9,071 bases of DNA, taken from positions 1 to 9,071 of the forward strand of contig CAYWHE010000171.1 in the NCBI GenBank assembly GCA_964458125.1, written 5' to 3'. This DNA comes from CAYWHE01 sp964458125 (GTDB taxonomy: Bacteria > Bacteroidota > Bacteroidia > AKYH767-A > OLB10). A model generated the notes under the pieces. It ran no database searches. It saw only the letters and a list, made by a program, of their open reading frames with translations, and was not told the origin of the DNA. This document shows positions 1 to 6,716 of this stretch, one piece after another. Made by a program: the position numbers and the translations under genes. How positions within the stretch are numbered: the first letter of the stretch is position 1; each line of letters opens with the position of its first letter.

Positions 1-325
1 CGATTGAAAAAGGAAGCCAGTCCTTTGGGCGGAAGGAAATTCCACCGGCATTCTTTTGCCGATCCGCAATCCGAAACTTCGTGAAGCGTAACACGATCAT
101 ACCGGATAAGACAACCAGTATGAACAGGTTTACTGAGTGACCTTTTGTAACAACCAGAGAAACCAGTACGACCCCTATAACCAATCCGCCAAGCAGACGG
201 CTAAACAGGATCGTATAGAAACCGGATGAACAGGAACCGGTCAGTTTTTCCAACAGCCATCCGGTCGCGTATACGGCAGCCGTGACGGTTAGCAAGAATC
301 CGAGGTACCCGAAAAAAAATTCCAT
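1..325 (-). CDS. Polytopic membrane protein, N-terminal part, runs off the window
   Basis: I translated this reading frame by hand; it opens with ATG at 325-323 and stays open for 108 codons to the window edge, so only the N-terminus is visible. The product is strongly hydrophobic: likely membrane segments at about residues 5-23, 38-60 and 65-80, followed by a basic loop (RFTKFRIADRQK) and a FRPKDWLPF stretch. I cannot name the family. It lies 35 nt after the aminotransferase gene in the same direction, so it probably belongs to the same operon. By position and topology it could be a glycan polymerase, a flippase or a GT-C type transferase that uses a lipid-linked sugar, but this is inference. 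Codons 3-5 contain a run of eight T residues just after the start. No Shine-Dalgarno is visible, as for its neighbours. Confidence 0.7.
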   Translation of the reverse strand, partial: MEFFFGYLGFLLTVTAAVYATGWLLEKLTGSCSSGFYTILFSRLLGGLVIGVVLVSLVVTKGHSVNLFILVVLSGMIVLRFTKFRIADRQKNAGGISFRPKDWLPFSI

Positions 326-360
326 TGAAGATTATTGTGCTGACGGTATGGATGAACAAC

Positions 361-1491
361 CTATGCCTTCAGGATACGCCTCACCTGTTGAATGACATGC
401 AACTGGTCCTGTTCGGTCATTGGTACATAGAGGGGAAGAATGATGCTGTTATCACAGGCATCTTCCGATACCGGCAGGGAAATACCCTTGCAAATTTCCC
501 TGTAGGCTGTTTCCCTGTGGGAGGTCATGATACCCCTTCTGGAGGAAATTCCCTGCTCCAGGAGCTTTTCCATCAGTTCATTCCTGGAAACAGAAGCCCC
601 CGGCTTCATATAAACGCTGTAGGACTGGTAATTGGTAAAATATCCATCGGATTCAGCTGGCAGTCGAAGGCATTTTATATCCCGGAGCGCTTCCCGGTAA
701 CGGTCGGCAAGCCTGCGTCTTTCGGTGATCAGCCAATCCAGCTTCTCGAGTTGTTTGATCCCCACGGCAGCCTGTATGTCCGTCATCCTGTAATTATAAC
801 CGAGTACGACATGATCTTCAAAAATCACCTTTCCCGAGGTATGCCTGTCCCGGTCGCTAACCGACATGCCATGCTGCCTCAGGAGTTTCAGCATCCTGGC
901 GGTTTCCTCCTGATCGGTAGTGATCATTCCCCCGTCACCTGTTGAAATCACCTTTCTGGGATGGAAGGAAAAACAGACCAGGGAAGAATGTGATCCGATT
1001 TTCTTTCCCTTATATGCCGAGCCAACGGCACAGGCGGCATCTTCAATCAGTTTTATGTGGTGTTCGTCACAAAGGGCCCTGAATGCATCAATATCGGCAG
1101 GCAAACCAATCTGGTGTACGAGCAGTATGGCTTTGGTTCTGGAGGTGATCCGCCTGCGTACATCCTCCGGATCCAGGTTGTAGGTGACCGGGTTCACTTC
1201 GGCAAATACAGGCATACCACCGGCATAGCGGATGCAATTGGCGGTTGCGATGTAGCTCATGGACGGGCAGATCACTTCATCCCCTGGGCCTATTCCGGAA
1301 ACAATCATGGCCAGGTGAAGGGCTGTGGTGCAGTTACTGACTGCCACTGCATAACGGGAGCCCGTATAGGCAGCAAATTTCTCTTCCAGTTCCTGGACGC
1401 GGGGGCCCTGGGTGATCCAGCCGGTCAGGATGGTGTCGTGGGCGGCTTTGGCTTCCTCCCCGGTCATATAAGGTTTGGAAATGGCTATCAT
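361..1491 (-). CDS. DegT/DnrJ/EryC1/StrS family PLP-dependent sugar aminotransferase (4-amino type likely)
   Basis: This 376-residue protein is a fold-type I PLP enzyme that transfers an amino group, usually from glutamate, to a keto sugar nucleotide in the cytoplasm. Visible landmarks in order are NCTTALHLAM (53-62), GDEVICPSMSYIATANC (70-86), IEDAACAVGSAYKGKKIG (149-166) with Asp151 for the pyridine nitrogen, and CFSFHPRKVISTGDGGMI (173-190) with Lys180 as the Schiff-base lysine. YNYRMTDIQAA (232-242) follows. Length is normal for the family. The SFHPRK...TG(E/D)GG form resembles enzymes acting at C4 (PglE, perosamine-synthase and PseC-like) more than the C3 enzymes, unlike the other aminotransferase of this locus. 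The loop has TGDGG where TGEGG is more usual. The start overlaps the epimerase stop by 4 nt (ATGA), which favours this start and translational coupling. The substrate is not determinable here. Confidence 0.93.
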   Translation of the reverse strand: MIAISKPYMTGEEAKAAHDTILTGWITQGPRVQELEEKFAAYTGSRYAVAVSNCTTALHLAMIVSGIGPGDEVICPSMSYIATANCIRYAGGMPVFAEVNPVTYNLDPEDVRRRITSRTKAILLVHQIGLPADIDAFRALCDEHHIKLIEDAACAVGSAYKGKKIGSHSSLVCFSFHPRKVISTGDGGMITTDQEETARMLKLLRQHGMSVSDRDRHTSGKVIFEDHVVLGYNYRMTDIQAAVGIKQLEKLDWLITERRRLADRYREALRDIKCLRLPAESDGYFTNYQSYSVYMKPGASVSRNELMEKLLEQGISSRRGIMTSHRETAYREICKGISLPVSEDACDNSIILPLYVPMTEQDQLHVIQQVRRILKA

Positions 1492-2459
1492 CGTATGGCG
1501 GTTTGTTTAGCAAAATACCAACCGGACAAAGATTTCAGGCCTTCTTCAAGGGTAATGGCGGGCGTAAAATTCAGCAGCCGTTTTGCCTTTGAAATATCAG
1601 CCAGTCTTTTATTCACCGGGTTCACCCGGTTGGCAGGCAGGTATTGAGGGGTCAGTTGCGCCCTGTTAATTTTCAACATGAGTTCCAGCAGTTCTGCCAG
1701 GCTTGTTTCACGGTTGCAACCGATATTAAAGGCCTCATTTTCCGTTTCGGACAACAACGCTGCTACATTGGCGTCAGCCACGTCCTCCACGTGAATAAAA
1801 TCCATGGTGTCTTTACCGTCCCCGTAAATCTGTGGCGGCCTGTTGTCGCGGATACAGTCAAACCATTTGATCATGACTTCCGTGTAACGGCCCTCCCTGT
1901 CCATTCTTGGTCCATAAATATTAAAATAACGCAAGGCTATATACGGCAACCCATACATGTCCTGGTAAGAGCGGAGCATCTGTTCCCCGAACATTTTGGC
2001 AGCACCGTAAAAAGTCTTATTATCGTATGGATGATCGGTTTCAGGAGTCGGAAAATGCTGGGCCAGTCCATACACCGATGCCGTGGAAGAATAAATGATT
2101 TTTTTGACCTTATGTTTCCGGGCTGCTTCCAGTATTTCAAAGGTGGCCCTGGACATGACTTCAAAAGCTTCCGATGGATTTTCGGCACAGCGGGTGATGC
2201 GCAGGGCGGCGAGATGGAAAATGTAATCACATCGGCTGATGATTTCATCCATCATGACCGTATCCCTGATGTCGCCTTCCATGAATTTTACCGCCGGATG
2301 ATCAATGAAGGACTGCATGTTTTCCAGCGAACCCCGCAGCAGGTTGTCGACGATAATGATTCTTAAAGGTTGGTGAGGAAGCAGTTTTTCCACTACCCAG
2401 GATCCGACAAACCCTGCTCCACCCGTCACCAACACGGTACTTCCTGAAATTTTATTCAT
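1488..2459 (-). CDS. NAD-dependent epimerase/dehydratase, extended SDR (UDP-sugar 4-epimerase-like)
   Basis: This 323-residue protein is a complete extended short-chain dehydrogenase/reductase acting on a nucleotide sugar. The N-terminal Rossmann fold is marked by VTGGAGFVGS (11-20), an acidic residue at the end of strand 2 (VDNL, 37-40), GDIRD (62-66) and HLAALRITR (82-90). The active site is visible as YSSTASVYG (123-131) and Y151-xxx-K155. RYFNIYGPR (177-185), IYGDGKDTMDFIHVEDVA (211-228) and FNIGCN (244-249) form the substrate domain. The active-site loop is S-T-A-S-V-Y-G, not the T-D-E-V-Y-G of 4,6-dehydratases, so an epimerase (GalE/WbpP/Gne type) is more likely than a dehydratase. It overlaps the glycosyltransferase gene upstream by 8 nt and the aminotransferase downstream by 4 nt. 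Which sugar it epimerises is unknown. Confidence 0.92.
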   Translation of the reverse strand: MNKISGSTVLVTGGAGFVGSWVVEKLLPHQPLRIIIVDNLLRGSLENMQSFIDHPAVKFMEGDIRDTVMMDEIISRCDYIFHLAALRITRCAENPSEAFEVMSRATFEILEAARKHKVKKIIYSSTASVYGLAQHFPTPETDHPYDNKTFYGAAKMFGEQMLRSYQDMYGLPYIALRYFNIYGPRMDREGRYTEVMIKWFDCIRDNRPPQIYGDGKDTMDFIHVEDVADANVAALLSETENEAFNIGCNRETSLAELLELMLKINRAQLTPQYLPANRVNPVNKRLADISKAKRLLNFTPAITLEEGLKSLSGWYFAKQTAIR

Positions 2460-3399
2460 TCTGATTGTTATTTAATTCAATGACTTCATCGATAATGAAA
2501 ACGGGTCGTTTCCTGGAAGCATCCAGCGTACGCCAGAGGTATTCGGCCACAATACCCAGTGAAATATTGGTGAGACCAAAGCCGATCATCAGGATGGAAA
2601 CCAGTGCAGGCCATCCCTGGGCAAGGTCATGGGCAATAAAATGCCGTAAAATGATATAGAGGGTCCATACCATTCCCACCATAAAGAAAAGGGTTCCCAT
2701 GAGGGTAACAAAGCGGATCGGTGCAAATGAAAAAGCCACAAATGAATCGATCAGCAACTTGATTTTTTTCCCGAGGGTCCATTTGGACCTGCCCGCCTTC
2801 CGTTTTTCCTTATCGTAGGAAATACTCGTTTGTTTATATCCAAGTGTCAGTATCTGCAGGAAAACAGAAGAGTTCGATTCCACATGACCGTTCAGCACCT
2901 CCCGGGTTTTGTTTCCGAACATGACGATATCAAATCCACTGGCGGGGAAATTTCGTATAGCAAAGCGTTGCATCAGCCCGGCATACAGCCGCGAAAAAAA
3001 TCTTTCAGGTCCGGAGGCCAGTGTGTTTTTACGGGCAGCCCAAACGATTTCGTTCCCGGAACGGGCTTCATTCAGCATCGCATCAATCAGAACCAGGGGG
3101 TCCTGGAGATCGGCATACATAAAGGTGATATACCTCCCCTCTGCCACCCGGATGCCGGCACGCAGAGCTGCATGGGATCCGAAATTTCTGGAAAGCCTGA
3201 CGATCCGGGGTTTATACCCATGGTGTGACGTATTTTTCAGAAGCTCCACGGAACGATCAGTGGACCCGTCATCGATAAAGATGACCTCTGCATGGAGTCC
3301 GGGACGGGCAGAAAAAAAAATTCCCAGGGAGGAGACCAGCATGCTGATGTTTTCTTCCTCATTCAGAAAGGGCACCAATACGGACAATTGACAGTTCAT
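2452..3399 (-). CDS. Family 2 glycosyltransferase with two C-terminal TM helices (polyprenyl-phosphate sugar synthase-like)
   Basis: I choose the ATG at 3399-3397, giving 315 residues that begin MNCQLSVLVPFLNEEENI, the standard GT2 start. An in-frame ATG at 3501 would add 34 residues unlike the family and overlap the upstream gene by about 100 nt. The fold is GT-A: VLVPFLNEEENI (7-18), FIDDGSTDRS (41-50), LSRNFGSHAALRAGI (69-83), and YADLQDP (95-101) as the DxD-like metal and nucleotide site. The acceptor motif RKAGRSKW lies at 200-207. Two membrane segments follow at about 228-252 and 264-287, then a charged cytoplasmic tail. This layout matches GtrB/ArnC/DPM1-type enzymes, which move a sugar from a nucleotide onto undecaprenyl phosphate at the inner face of the inner membrane. 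It starts 1 nt after the acyltransferase stop. The sugar donor is presumably the product of the neighbouring enzymes (inference). Confidence 0.92.
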   Translation of the reverse strand: MNCQLSVLVPFLNEEENISMLVSSLGIFFSARPGLHAEVIFIDDGSTDRSVELLKNTSHHGYKPRIVRLSRNFGSHAALRAGIRVAEGRYITFMYADLQDPLVLIDAMLNEARSGNEIVWAARKNTLASGPERFFSRLYAGLMQRFAIRNFPASGFDIVMFGNKTREVLNGHVESNSSVFLQILTLGYKQTSISYDKEKRKAGRSKWTLGKKIKLLIDSFVAFSFAPIRFVTLMGTLFFMVGMVWTLYIILRHFIAHDLAQGWPALVSILMIGFGLTNISLGIVAEYLWRTLDASRKRPVFIIDEVIELNNNQNE

Positions 3400-3400
3400 A

Positions 3401-4018
3401 TCAGATGGTTCGGCCCGGATTACCAACAATTCTGCTGCCGGGCCTTGTACTCCGGATGATGTTGGCCCCCATGCCAGCCAGCGTTCCTTCCCCGATGACA
3501 ATGTTATTGATCAGGTTGCTTCCGCTGCCAATGTAGCACTTCCTTCCCACCCTGGTGTACCCGGCTATACAAACCCCGGAGCCGATCATGGTGTAATCGC
3601 CAATCTGTACATCATGGTGAATAACCGTATTGGGTAACACCACCACATGATCACCGATAACCGCATTGGACGTAATCACCACGCCGGGCATGATCAGCAC
3701 ATTCCGGCCGATATGCGCCATCGGGGAAACATATGCCTGCGGGCTGACCAGGCTGACGAACGAATGGCCGGGCAACCCAAGGCCGGATATTACTTCATCG
3801 CGGCCCGCATAATTTGCAGCATTTCCCGGTACGGCCAGTATGAATGCATCCGGGTAATCTGCGATTTTCGTTCTCGGAAAAACAGGAGACCCCATAGCAT
3901 TTACCCCCTGTTTGGAAGGCGTATCATCAATAAATCCGATGAACTGATCATCCGGATGGAGGCATGACAGGGCTTCGATTCCATTACCGTTAAAGGGAAA
4001 TATCAGTAATTTTCGCAT
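3401..4018 (-). CDS. NeuD/PglD-like sugar O/N-acyltransferase (left-handed beta-helix)
   Basis: This 205-residue protein has the two-part architecture of the NeuD/PglD family: a small alpha/beta N-terminal domain for the nucleotide sugar (about 1-95) and a C-terminal hexapeptide-repeat left-handed beta-helix (about 96-202) that binds acetyl-CoA between subunits of a trimer. Repeats are visible as AHIGRNVLIMPGVVI, AVIGDHVVVLPNTVI, VQIGDYTMIGSGVCI, TRVGRKCYIGSGSNL and IVIGEGTLAGMGANI. The HHD at 134-136 sits where PglD has its catalytic histidine, so His135 is the likely base. The C-terminus IVGNPGRTI is typical of the family. The N-terminal strand reads LLIFPFNGNGIEAL and lacks the usual G-A-G/S-G-H glycine loop, which is odd. 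It probably N-acetylates an aminosugar nucleotide made by one of the aminotransferases. It ends 1 nt before the glycosyltransferase start and begins 8 nt after the preceding gene's stop. Confidence 0.88.
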   Translation of the reverse strand: MRKLLIFPFNGNGIEALSCLHPDDQFIGFIDDTPSKQGVNAMGSPVFPRTKIADYPDAFILAVPGNAANYAGRDEVISGLGLPGHSFVSLVSPQAYVSPMAHIGRNVLIMPGVVITSNAVIGDHVVVLPNTVIHHDVQIGDYTMIGSGVCIAGYTRVGRKCYIGSGSNLINNIVIGEGTLAGMGANIIRSTRPGSRIVGNPGRTI

Positions 4019-4026
4019 GAAGAACC

Positions 4027-5139
4027 TCAGTATTTATTCAACACATCAATGATAAAGGTTACTTCCTCATCCGTGAGTTCGGCATACATAGGCAGGGAAA
4101 GGCAATGTGAGGCCAGGAATTCGGAGTTGGGAAAATCACCCTTCCCGTGACCCAGATGCTTATAGGCTTCCTGCAAATGACAAGGTACCGGGTAATGCAA
4201 GCCGGGATATACGTTATTGGCATTCAGGTATTTCATCAATTCATCGCGGCTGCCGGTGGTGATTACAAACAGGTGCCAGGAACTTTCACATCCGGGAACA
4301 ACCCTTTGCATTTGTATAGCCGGGTTTTTAATTCCTTCCCGGTACATCCCGGCAATGGCCCGCCTTCTGTCGTTCCAGGTATCGAGGTATTTTAATTTTA
4401 CAGTAAGCGATGCGCCTTCCAGGCCGCCCATCCGGTAGTTGTATCCGATTTCTTCGTGGTAATATTTCTGATGCGACCCGTGATTACGCAAGGATTGCAG
4501 GTGCCTGAAATGGCGTTCATTATTGGTGGTAATCCCTCCGGCTTCCCCGCAGGCACCCAGGTTTTTACCGGGATAAAAACTGAAACAGGCCATTTCCCCG
4601 AAACCTCCAACAGGGGTATTGTTATAACGTGCGCCCTGCGCCTGTGCTGCATCCTCAACGAAATACAAACCATATTTCCGGCTGATTTCCAGTAAACCAT
4701 CAATGTCACACGGCATACCATACAGATGCACCCCGATAACAGCTTTGGTGCGGGCGCTTATTTTTTTCTCAACCTCCTTCAGGTCCATTTCCCAGGTTTC
4801 AGGATCACAATCAGCAAAAACAGGCGTAGCACCGGCATGGGAAGGGCCCCAGGCCGTGGCCACAAAAGTATTGGCCGGAACGATCACCTCATCACCGGGA
4901 CCGATGCCCAGGGCCAGCATGGCCAGGTGGAGCGCTGTTGTGCCGTTGCTAACCCCGACGGCATAACGTACCTGGCAATAGGCTGCAAAATTTTTTTCAA
5001 ACTCCTCCACAAACGGACCTCCTGAAAAGGCCGTCTGATCAATCACCCTTTCAAAGGCACTGAGCAGTTCTGCCTTTAAGGAGCGGTGCTGCTCCTGAAG
5101 GTTCAGGCAGGGGATTTTATGACCGATAAGGGCTGTCAT
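4027..5139 (-). CDS. DegT/DnrJ/EryC1/StrS family PLP-dependent sugar aminotransferase (3-amino type likely)
   Basis: This is a complete 370-residue PLP aminotransferase for keto sugar nucleotides. Landmarks are FSGGPFVEEFEKNFA (38-52), SNGTTALHLAM (64-74), GDEVIVPANTFVATA (82-96), HLYGMPCDID (138-147), VEDAAQAQGARY (161-172) with Asp163, and CFSFYPGKNLGACGEAGGI (185-203) with Lys192 as the PLP lysine. YNYRMGGLEGA (233-243) and HYPVPCHLQEAY (315-326) follow. The SFYPGKNLGA form resembles EryC1, FdtB and QdtB, which act on 3-keto sugars, so C3 amination is the best guess. It follows the oxidoreductase and acetyltransferase genes, matching the WlbA-WlbB-WlbC (WbpB-WbpD-WbpE) set. In that case it would aminate the 3-keto product of the oxidoreductase using glutamate. 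The gene begins after an AT-rich 34-nt gap, and no Shine-Dalgarno is visible. Confidence 0.93.
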   Translation of the reverse strand: MTALIGHKIPCLNLQEQHRSLKAELLSAFERVIDQTAFSGGPFVEEFEKNFAAYCQVRYAVGVSNGTTALHLAMLALGIGPGDEVIVPANTFVATAWGPSHAGATPVFADCDPETWEMDLKEVEKKISARTKAVIGVHLYGMPCDIDGLLEISRKYGLYFVEDAAQAQGARYNNTPVGGFGEMACFSFYPGKNLGACGEAGGITTNNERHFRHLQSLRNHGSHQKYYHEEIGYNYRMGGLEGASLTVKLKYLDTWNDRRRAIAGMYREGIKNPAIQMQRVVPGCESSWHLFVITTGSRDELMKYLNANNVYPGLHYPVPCHLQEAYKHLGHGKGDFPNSEFLASHCLSLPMYAELTDEEVTFIIDVLNKY

Positions 5140-5173
5140 TTAGTTAGTTTAAAGTTTAAAGTAAAAATGGACC
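5140..5173 (-). repeat. AT-rich intergenic gap with tandem ACTTTAA units
   Basis: This is one of the two largest gaps in the operon (34 nt). On the minus strand it holds two perfect adjacent copies of ACTTTAA (5149-5162), then ACTAACTAA directly before the aminotransferase ATG. It may help translation start in an organism that does not use Shine-Dalgarno sequences, or it may be neutral. It is too short to call a promoter. Confidence 0.3.
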
Positions 5174-5677
5174 TCATGACGGCTTACTGTTAGGAATGAT
5201 TCGGGCAGGGTTTCCCACCGCCGTGGCGCCAGGAGGTACGTCCCGGGTAACCACAGCGCCGGCTCCGATCAGGGCGTTCCGGCCAATGGTGATTCCGCAT
5301 AGAATCGTAGCACTGGTGCCGATGCTGGCCCCTTCCTCCACAATGGTCTCCACCACCTTCCAGTCCGCTTCCGTTTGCAGGGCCCCGCCTTCATTGACTG
5401 CTTTCGGGAATTTATCATTGATGAAACTGACGTTATGCCCGATGAAGACATTATCCCGGATATGCACACCTTCACAGATAAACGTATGGCTCGATATCTT
5501 GCAATTTTTTCCAATGGTGGATCCTTTCTGAATTTCCACAAAGGAACCTACCCTGGTATTATCGTCAATGCTGCAGCCGTAAGCATTTACAAAGTTAAAT
5601 ATTTTAACATGCTCACCCACCTGTACGTTTTTCAACACCTGTTTTCCGCTGTCTTCGTTTAATGTTTTCATCGTCAT
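5174..5677 (-). CDS. Nucleotide-sugar N-acetyltransferase, left-handed beta-helix (WbpD/WlbB type)
   Basis: This 167-residue protein is almost wholly hexapeptide repeats: VKIFNFVNAYGCSI (24-37), TRVGSFVEIQKGSTI (41-55), CKISSHTFICEGVHI (59-73), NVFIGHNVSFINDKFPKA (76-93) and, after a loop, ASIGTSATILCGITI and ALIGAGAVVTRDVPPG. It closes with AVGNPARIIPN. The IGHNVSFINDKFP segment and the overall length are characteristic of WbpD/WlbB. These enzymes acetylate the 3-amino group of UDP-2-acetamido-3-amino-2,3-dideoxy-glucuronate using acetyl-CoA and work as trimers. Asn82 in the HN pair is at the place of the asparagine thought important in WlbB (from memory). The start is ATG at 5677, 6 nt after the oxidoreductase stop; a second ATG two codons in (5671) is also possible. 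The exact sugar is inferred from family and context, not proven. Confidence 0.9.
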   Translation of the reverse strand: MTMKTLNEDSGKQVLKNVQVGEHVKIFNFVNAYGCSIDDNTRVGSFVEIQKGSTIGKNCKISSHTFICEGVHIRDNVFIGHNVSFINDKFPKAVNEGGALQTEADWKVVETIVEEGASIGTSATILCGITIGRNALIGAGAVVTRDVPPGATAVGNPARIIPNSKPS

Positions 5678-5683
5678 GCCGGT

Positions 5684-6691
5684 TCAGTTCAGTTGAATTT
5701 CAGTTCCAGATTTCCGGAGCGACTGGCTGGCCGCCTCCAGGATTTTTACCACCTTCAGGCCAAGGTACATATTGGATACCGGAACGGTTCGATTTAAAAT
5801 ACTGTTCACAAAATCACGAGCCACGCCATTCAGCGCTTCCGTCAGTTCCAGTTTGGGACTGAACACATCACCGGTACGGTAATCAATCATGATGTGCCGC
5901 TTATCTTCATCGGATTTAACGGAGTAACCGGTATCGTAGATTTTAAGTTTCTCACTCGGTTCCATGTCATTAAACAGCACCATTTTTTTATCACCGCCGA
6001 TGAGAATCTGCCTGATTTTAACCGGGGAACTCCAGGAACAGTTAAAATGAGCAATCAATCCGCTGGTATAATGAAGGGTCATATAGGCAATATTTTCAAT
6101 GCCGTTACCGGTATGGGAAATCCCGGTGGCTTGAACCGAAACCGGTTCCTCCTCCAGGAGGTGGATGAGGATGGAAATATCATGCGGAGCCAGATCCCAT
6201 AAAACATTAACATCAGGCTGAAACAATCCGAGGTTGATTCTCATGGAATCATAGTAATTGATAATACCCAATTCCCCTAAGCCGATCAGCTGTTTTAATT
6301 TTTTTACGGCACCGGTGTATAAAAAAGTATGGTCGGCCATCAGCAACAGGTTTTTTGAAATGGAAAGACTGATGAGTTCTTCGCACTCCCGTACGGTAGA
6401 GGCCAGCGGCTTTTCCACCATCACATGCTTGCCGGCTTCCAGAGCCTTTTTTGCCAGGGGAAAATGTAAAAAAACAGGGGTTGCCACCACAAGGGCATGG
6501 ATGTCTGGATTATTGAAAAGAGATTCCGTTTCCGTCGTAAACTCAACGGACGTGTAGGCCCGGCTGATTTTTTTCAAACGATCCTCCCTCAGGTCCGAAA
6601 CAGCTACCACACGGGCATTTTCAATCGAAGAAAAATTACGAAGCAGATTGGGCCCCCAATATCCTAATCCGATGATGCCTATTCCAACCAC
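5684..6691 (-). CDS. Gfo/Idh/MocA family NAD(P)-dependent sugar-nucleotide oxidoreductase (WlbA/WbpB-like)
   Basis: This 335-residue protein has an N-terminal Rossmann domain (about 1-120), with GIIGLGYWGPNLLRNF at 5-20 as dinucleotide loop and ALVVATPVFLHFPLAKKAL at 66-84. The family hallmark VEKPLA is at 92-97, with catalytic Lys94. The C-terminal alpha/beta domain carries WDLAPHDISIL (165-175), holding the conserved Asp166 and His170. Given the acetyltransferase and aminotransferase that follow, the best model is a WlbA/WbpB-like 3-dehydrogenase that oxidises C3 of a UDP-HexNAc(A), so that an amine can be added. It is the first gene of the minus-strand run. The frame opens with GTG at 6691-6689; a TAG lies 15 nt upstream in frame, so no earlier start is possible as read. 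An out-of-frame ATG at 6711 gives a 10-codon overlapping peptide, and a single extra A in the A4 run nearby would make that ATG the in-frame start. Confidence 0.9.
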   Translation of the reverse strand: MVGIGIIGLGYWGPNLLRNFSSIENARVVAVSDLREDRLKKISRAYTSVEFTTETESLFNNPDIHALVVATPVFLHFPLAKKALEAGKHVMVEKPLASTVRECEELISLSISKNLLLMADHTFLYTGAVKKLKQLIGLGELGIINYYDSMRINLGLFQPDVNVLWDLAPHDISILIHLLEEEPVSVQATGISHTGNGIENIAYMTLHYTSGLIAHFNCSWSSPVKIRQILIGGDKKMVLFNDMEPSEKLKIYDTGYSVKSDEDKRHIMIDYRTGDVFSPKLELTEALNGVARDFVNSILNRTVPVSNMYLGLKVVKILEAASQSLRKSGTEIQLN

Positions 6692-6711
6692 AACTGTCTT
6701 TTGCTATTCAT
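6679..6711 (-). other. Ten-codon out-of-frame ORF over the start of the oxidoreductase gene
   Basis: An ATG at 6711-6709 on the minus strand opens a 10-residue frame (MNSKRQLWLE) ending in TAG at 6681-6679. It overlaps the GTG start of the oxidoreductase gene by 13 nt in another frame. It could be a small leader that couples translation. It could also be the remnant of the true N-terminus, displaced by one missing base in the A4 run at 6699-6702. I see no independent support for either reading. Confidence 0.25.
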
Positions 6712-6716
6712 GGCAG

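Noticed and set aside
325..945. 206-codon plus-strand ORF, and other long plus-strand frames at 1057-1647 and 1644-2366
   Set aside because: They lie opposite well-supported aminotransferase and epimerase genes and their translations resemble no protein family; they are shadows of the real coding strand.
1488..2459. Epimerase gene as a 4,6-dehydratase feeding the aminotransferases
   Set aside because: The active-site loop is STASVYG and lacks the Asp-Glu pair (TDEVYG) of RmlB-type dehydratases.
3400..3501. Longer glycosyltransferase start at 3501, adding 34 residues
   Set aside because: The extra residues are unlike GT2 N-termini and lie wholly within the upstream acyltransferase gene; the ATG at 3399 gives the standard VLVPFLNEEENI start with 1-nt spacing.
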